Assembly (NCBI RefSeq): GCF_040183065.1
Contig: NC_091123.1
Location: forward strand, 14,228,501 to 14,292,500
Origin: Periplaneta americana
Lineage: Eukaryota > Arthropoda > Insecta > Blattodea > Blattidae
DNA: 64,000 nt
Direction: 5' to 3'
Below, piece by piece: positions 59,585 to 64,000 of the stretch. How positions within the stretch are numbered: position 1 is the first letter of the stretch; each line of letters starts with the position of its first letter. The notes under the pieces are model-generated. The model saw only the letters and a program-made list of their open reading frames with translations. It was not told the origin of the DNA and did no database searches. The position numbers and the translations under genes were made by a program.

Positions 59585-59633
<49 letters not shown>

Positions 59634-59788
59634 CGTCACAGTGACAGCTGGAGCTCACGTAGAGAGATGGTGATGTGCATATCGAACCTTTGTTGAGTTT
59701 TCCTTTCATATAAACGTTACTGTAGGGTTCTATCTTCAACCAATCACATACAATTGAAATTAGGTACATTCGAGCGGTCCACCCTGTA

Positions 59789-61994
59789 TTATATACAACT
59801 GCTACGATCATTATTCGGAAAAGTATTGAAGAAATTAGGAGGTAGAAGCAAGAAAAAAATTGGTAAAATCCTACAAATCTGGTCCCTAGTTATTAGTGTA
59901 GGATTGACTTTTATTCATAGCTTATTTCATTCCGTTCACTAAACACACTTAAATCTTCCAGCAAATTGTATTTATTTATCCTAATTCCATTGCCCTACTT
60001 CTTGGATAGACGTTAACTAGCAATCATAGAGATTTCCTCAAATCTCCAGTCAATTTTTTTCATGGTCCTCATCGTTCCTTGATGGAATTCGAAACCTACA
60101 CCTATAGGCCTCTGTAGGGATATCTTACGCGAAGTTTTACCGTTAGATGGCAGGAGCGTTCCGAACGGCACAACTTGTAGGGCAATATTATGTCATATGC
60201 TACAGTTGATTATGTTCTCCCGCTTGTTGATTTTCTGTGCGTGTCAAAATTATAATTATAATTATTTTGTATAACCTAGTATAATTTAATATAATTCAGT
60301 ATTTTCTTACCTCATAATTTAATTTAATTTACAATAAATGATAGCGTAAACTTGTAGAATACTGAGCGATTCCCCATAAGAGATGGATGAGGAAATCTGC
60401 AGTATGCAGAATATAGATATGAGTAGATTGAATGTTCGTGAACCTAAACGAGAACTTGGGAACGAATAAAAAATTAGGAACTTCGTCGAAGGTGAATATT
60501 GCCTCTTTAATCATTAGTACTGTAAGTACCGTACGAGAAAACAGGATATGCAGCCACCAATGTGTTTTTTTTTATAGGGAAGGGACTATAGGGCTTGAAT
60601 ATCTCGTATTTTTTTCTTTAGCTGCAGAAAGATCAAATGCAGTTTTTAATAGGACGATATAATGTGATCGCAGTAGTATCACGATTATTCCTGTGTTTTG
60701 TACGTTAAGGACATGCAGTTTTGAATACTATGTAGGATGATTTTGAAAATCGGAAGTGAAAACCTGGTTTTAATAATTAGTCTACAGCAGGCGTCGTCAA
60801 CCGATCGCACAGTCGTGCTGGCTGGAGCTGCACAGAGCACAAGTCTACACATGAATCAGTCGCTGTGCGGGAGAGGGGAGGGGATGATAGTTGAAACCGG
60901 GTCAGTGGCGGTCTACCAGTACAGTCATTCAAGCGTTGTCCGGCATCTCTTATACTCTTACAGCCTATTGGTTATGCATTATTCCATGTGTTTCTATTTG
61001 AAATATATGTAATAAAATTTATCCTATAACTTAAAGAATTTGATACATGCAATCATTAATTTCTTCTGGCAAATTAGTAAACAAACAGAGCACATTAAAT
61101 ATGCTGAAATCAGCCAAATAATACACTGAGTTTAACGACCCATTTTGTTCCTAAAGCTAGAAACAATTTCTTCAATTTTATGTTTAACATAAATTATTCC
61201 TTTTTTCAACAACCGTAAACTAAATTATTACATGAAAATAAAGACCACAAATATGTACAACTATTAAAAATTAATAAACTATATTCAATACTTATTCTCC
61301 ATCAAACTACAGCGTATATAAGAGAATTGTTTTCCTGTACAGTATATCTAACAAACATTTTTCGCTTCTATTAACATAGTAAATGCCAAATGAGCTTATT
61401 AAACTTACTTTAAGATAACGAATTGCAAAAATTAGTTTATGTTCGACCATGCCGAAATGTAGTAATTATATACCTGGTAGCAGCCCTTTAATGGACCTCA
61501 TTAAAGTACACCTATTCATTAAAGTTCAGGTGTTCCACCAATCAGAAAACACCATTGTAGCAATATGAAAGCGCAAGTATCGATTATTCTCGGATATGCA
61601 ATCGAAAGACAACTAGCGAAACGTCACGGAGGCTGGAAATGCAATACTGTCGCGGAAGGTTATGTTCTGTTACTATAATAATTAGCGTTAATTGTAAATA
61701 ATATTCAAATAAATTCAATTTGTCATCTCGTTTTTCAATGTCTAAATCAATTTCAAGGTTATATCAAGATTAATGTTTATTTTACTCTCTAGATTATATA
61801 AAGGTCAATGACATTTGTTTCTCGAAAAAAAAAATCAATACTTTCGCGTCTGCGCACATCTCACAATTTACGAGATATTGCACAAGGTCAATTCCGCTCC
61901 CCAGTCAGATAAGAATAACATGAATACTTATGAATAATTTCAAGTTAGAAATATGGTCGAGCATAAAAAGTCGTATGAAACTTGCCTATAATGT
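59789..61994. other. Anonymous AT-rich DNA
   Basis: No gene supported. CAGCAGGCGTCGTCAACC near 60785-60802 resembles a hAT terminus, but no partner was found. ATGTTCGACCAT (61440) and ATGGTCGAGCAT (61953) are a weak inverted pair. Confidence 0.4.
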
Positions 61995-62068
61995 TAATTA
62001 AGACGCTCGTATGAAAATTATGAAACTCGCTTGCGCTCGTTTCATAAACATACTCGTGTCTTAATTAC
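61995..62068. repeat. Hairpin with TAATTAAGAC ends
   Basis: Inverted arms of about 34 bp: TAATTAAGACGCTCGTATG ... ATGAAACTCGC against GCTCGTTTCATAAACATACT ... GTCTTAATTA, with a 4-base turn. Confidence 0.7.
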
Positions 62069-62139
62069 TACCTTTATAGGCTCGTTGCATAATGTACTGT
62101 ACTTTTGTACTGATGGAGTTAGAAAAAGAATGTGTAATG

Positions 62140-62187
62140 TTTGTTATTATTATTACTATTACTAGTATTATTATTATTACTATTACT

Positions 62188-62240
<53 letters not shown>
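62140..62240. repeat. (ATT)n microsatellite with ACTATTACTAGT interruptions
   Basis: The longest pure run is at about 62189-62240; the left part has two copies of a TTACTATTACTAGTATTATT motif. Confidence 0.93.
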
Positions 62241-62241
<1 letters not shown>

Positions 62242-62611
62242 CACATTAGTAATTAGCAGAGAGAGCATTTCGTGTACGTAAACCGTTAAGTTAACTGCTA
62301 CATGCACTATATCGCGATGTATTAGAGAGCAAGGAAGGGAGGGGGTGAATGTCATCGTGTCGCTACAATAACAACGACTGGAGTACAGTTCCTGCAGCAA
62401 ATTATCTTTACTATTCAGTAATTTCACTTTGTAATATTAAATAACCTATTGTTTATATTATGCATTTAATTACAACATACATAGTTCTGTGTTACATGAT
62501 ATTAATGTAGCTACATAAGAACAATATATTGTATATAAATACAACATAGAAAACATAGTATTCTGTTTTGTACTACTTTGCTCTTCATGACTACATTTGT
62601 TACAGTGCACG

Positions 62612-63304
62612 TCAATATACTTCATTAAGCTTTTCTGCTTTCATTTCGTCAGACCACAATATTCGCATTGATTTTTCAAACAGAGCTGCAATGGTAACAC
62701 GATTTACTTTCTCTACCTCTTCGAATGTCAATAGAAACTTTTTGCCCATACCTTCACTTTGAAGTGCCCCAACAATAACATTAGCAACAGATCTGTTTGC
62801 AATATTTGTCGTTTCGTCTGTAGATATCCACAATTTTTCATCTTCTAAGGTTTCTCTAATTTCACGTAAGACATCTTCATAACATTTTGCTAAATAACCC
62901 GTAAGCAGAGTAAATTGTTGGGGTAGTGTTCTACCTGTATATTTGAGCAAAAATGATCTGACACATGGGTGTTCCAGTTTTTTAAATGGAATATTTGCCC
63001 TAACGAACATGTGGCACAAGTATTGGTAAAAATCACATTCCACATTTGAACTCGTGGGAATAGCTTCGACTTTTTTCGAATTCAATAACTTAAAATATTC
63101 CTTGTGTCTTTTAGAGTTGTAGTGTTTTTGTACATGGTGTCTCTTGTTCCCCAGTAGATCGACTTTACACACCATGCATGTAAGTTTTTCACCATCTGTA
63201 GGAAAGTGCTGCGATCCGAACTCCTCAACAAATCGCTGCAATTGTACATGCCGAGGCTTCTTTTCTTTCGGCATATCGTAAACTATGTTGTAATGTAAAA
63301 GCAA
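62612..63304 (-). pseudogene. hAT transposase N-terminal half (CGGBP1-like, BED finger)
   Basis: A 230-residue open frame on the minus strand begins at an ATG (a second Met in PKEKKPRHVQLQRFVEEFG may be the true start). It contains a BED-type zinc finger (CMVCKVDLLGNKRHHVQKHY then NSKRHKE: Cys-x2-Cys ... His-x5-His), followed by LCHMFVRANIPFKKLEHPCV, LTGYLAKCYEDVLREIRETL and KLWISTDETTNIANRSVANV. The last of these is the STDETT block with the first catalytic Asp. It ends at KAEKLNEVY, well before the other catalytic residues and the VERSFS domain. Intact for 230 codons, it is either a recent truncation or an active-looking fragment. No TIR was found at its 5' side. Confidence 0.8.
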
Positions 63305-63374
63305 ACAAATGCTTTACGGTAAACACAAATAGAACTAATTAGGACTGCGATAGGAAAAAAGTGAATACAGGAAA

Positions 63375-63970
63375 TACTGGGTGTTCAGTTCAAAGTGTGT
63401 CATGGCTCGCTGTATGCCGTCATGTGGCTAGCCGATGAGCCTAGAGAATTCAATATTCGTACACTTCCGCAAAGGTGTATTACCTAGGAGGCAGAGAAGT
63501 TGCCTAGCAAGTACGGCGTTCATTCTGAAGAGTACGTACCGATGCGTACGATAACGCTGGTAGTGGCAGGAATGTGAACTGTTTGGAAATACGTACTGTC
63601 GGGATATGGGGAGAGGGTTAAGACGATTACTTACGTATTTGTTGACATTAACTTCGACGGTCAACATGGACACGGAGCATTTGATTTGTGTTGTGGAATG
63701 TTACCGTACGCAACCGATGATAACAAATACCCTGCGTACGACTTGCCGGCGCAAAACACAGTTCGAAAGAGGTTATGGTAGCACACAGACAGTACAGACC
63801 GCCATCTGTTGCTACGACGCGACGTTCAAGTTATACCGTACACGTTCTCAAGTTCAGATTGAAGAACGCCTTGAATAATAGGCAACTTCTCTGACATATA
63901 AGCTGAAACTCGCTTCAAATCGGTGACTCAACAGTGACGTCATGACACACTTTGAAATGAACACCCAGTA
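63375..63970. mobile_element. TA-flanked MITE with 28-bp TIRs
   Basis: The element (63377-63968, 592 bp) has ends CTGGGTGTTCAGTTCAAAGT and inverted CTGGGTGTTCATTTCAAAGT, continuing to GTGTCATG. TA flanks both sides. Further inside, CAGAGAAGTTGCCTA occurs in both arms (63492-63506 and inverted near 63878), so the arms are at least partly palindromic. A 90-residue frame (63606-63878) may hold a degraded N-terminal helix-turn-helix (TEHLICVVECYRTQ) but is not convincing. Confidence 0.75.
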
Positions 63971-64000
63971 GTGTAGAAGGACCAATAAAGTAGACTATGC

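Larger units (their letters stand above)
56830..59633 (+). mobile_element. LINE-C, nested, interrupted, with hairpin and ATT tail
   Basis: The 5' boundary is approximate. RT coding occupies about 56860-57890, an unrelated insert 57886-58679, and the C-terminal domain about 58680-59230. The 3' end has GAGAAGGCCTACTGGCCTTA, GCTCTGCCAGATTAAATAAA and an ATT tail (59586-59633). Another ATT run lies inside the untranslated region at 59309-59360. Confidence 0.83.
55971..59788 (+). mobile_element. Mariner-like element with ~110-bp TIRs, holding nested insertions
   Basis: The left end CAGAGTGGACAGCTCGAAAG (from 55973) and inverted right end CAGGGTGGACCGCTCGAATG (to 59786) continue to match for about 110 bp (TACCTAATTTCAATTGTATG, GAACGTTTATATGAAAGG-like text). 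TA flanks both ends. The left part holds a broken transposase; LINE-C separates it from the right TIR. An alternative is two independent copies in opposite orientation, but the flanking TA and matched ends favour one nested element. Confidence 0.72.

Noticed and set aside
61439-61964. ATGTTCGACCAT / ATGGTCGAGCAT as TIRs of an element
   Set aside because: Only 12 bp with a mismatch, 500 bp apart; not enough to support an element.

Overview
This 64 kb window looks like non-coding, repeat-dominated DNA from an insect with a large AT-rich genome. The LINE protein remnants (C-terminal motif RRLRWAGHVARMG) and the tRNA-derived SINEs resemble what I remember from cockroach (Blattodea) sequence such as Periplaneta; that species guess is from memory. 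I see no bacterial gene structure, rRNA, CRISPR or operon, and no multi-exon host gene. The only candidate host coding sequences are a GC-rich 178-bp stretch with good splice sites (47566-47743) and a degenerate THAP-like zinc-finger stretch (31159-31284).

Layout. 0-12.4 kb: a LINE fragment, SINEs with clear target-site duplications (TSDs), a hAT transposase C-terminal relic, a complex TTTA-type satellite (4.5-5.9 kb), two small Tc1/mariner-like elements (7.5-8.5 kb), an RTE/BovB-like LINE split by a 666-bp palindromic element (9.0-10.4 kb), and a 5'-truncated LINE with an RT domain (11.1-12.35 kb). 12.35-22.3 kb: a tandem array of 2.73-2.76 kb units, three nearly identical and two divergent or deleted at the edges; each full unit carries a ~720-bp near-palindromic element. 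22.3-31 kb: LINE fragment, minisatellites (71-bp higher-order unit at 24-25.4 kb; GTGA-rich at 27-27.8 kb), a MITE and a hAT element with 8-bp TSDs. 31-41 kb: three SINE families, a non-autonomous Helitron, a (CTAT)54 satellite, CR1/jockey-like LINE remnants, and hammerhead-ribozyme-like cores. 41-55.7 kb: mostly anonymous AT-rich DNA with SINEs, MITEs, an inverted pair of transposase C-termini (46.8-47.4 kb) and the candidate exon. 55.7-64 kb: a mariner-like element with ~110-bp terminal inverted repeats (TIRs) that contains a LINE, which itself contains another insertion, then a hAT N-terminal relic and a TA-flanked MITE.

Names used: LINE-A (RTE-like, GTAA-repeat tail), LINE-B (RTE/BovB-like), LINE-C (jockey/CR1-like, hairpin plus ATT tail), LINE-D (CR1-like), SINE-A to SINE-G (tRNA-like heads), MITE-5 (5-bp TSD). 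They are local labels. The most distinctive theme is the number of long near-palindromic DNA elements, at least four independent ones, several with TA target duplications. If transcribed they would form long hairpin RNAs.
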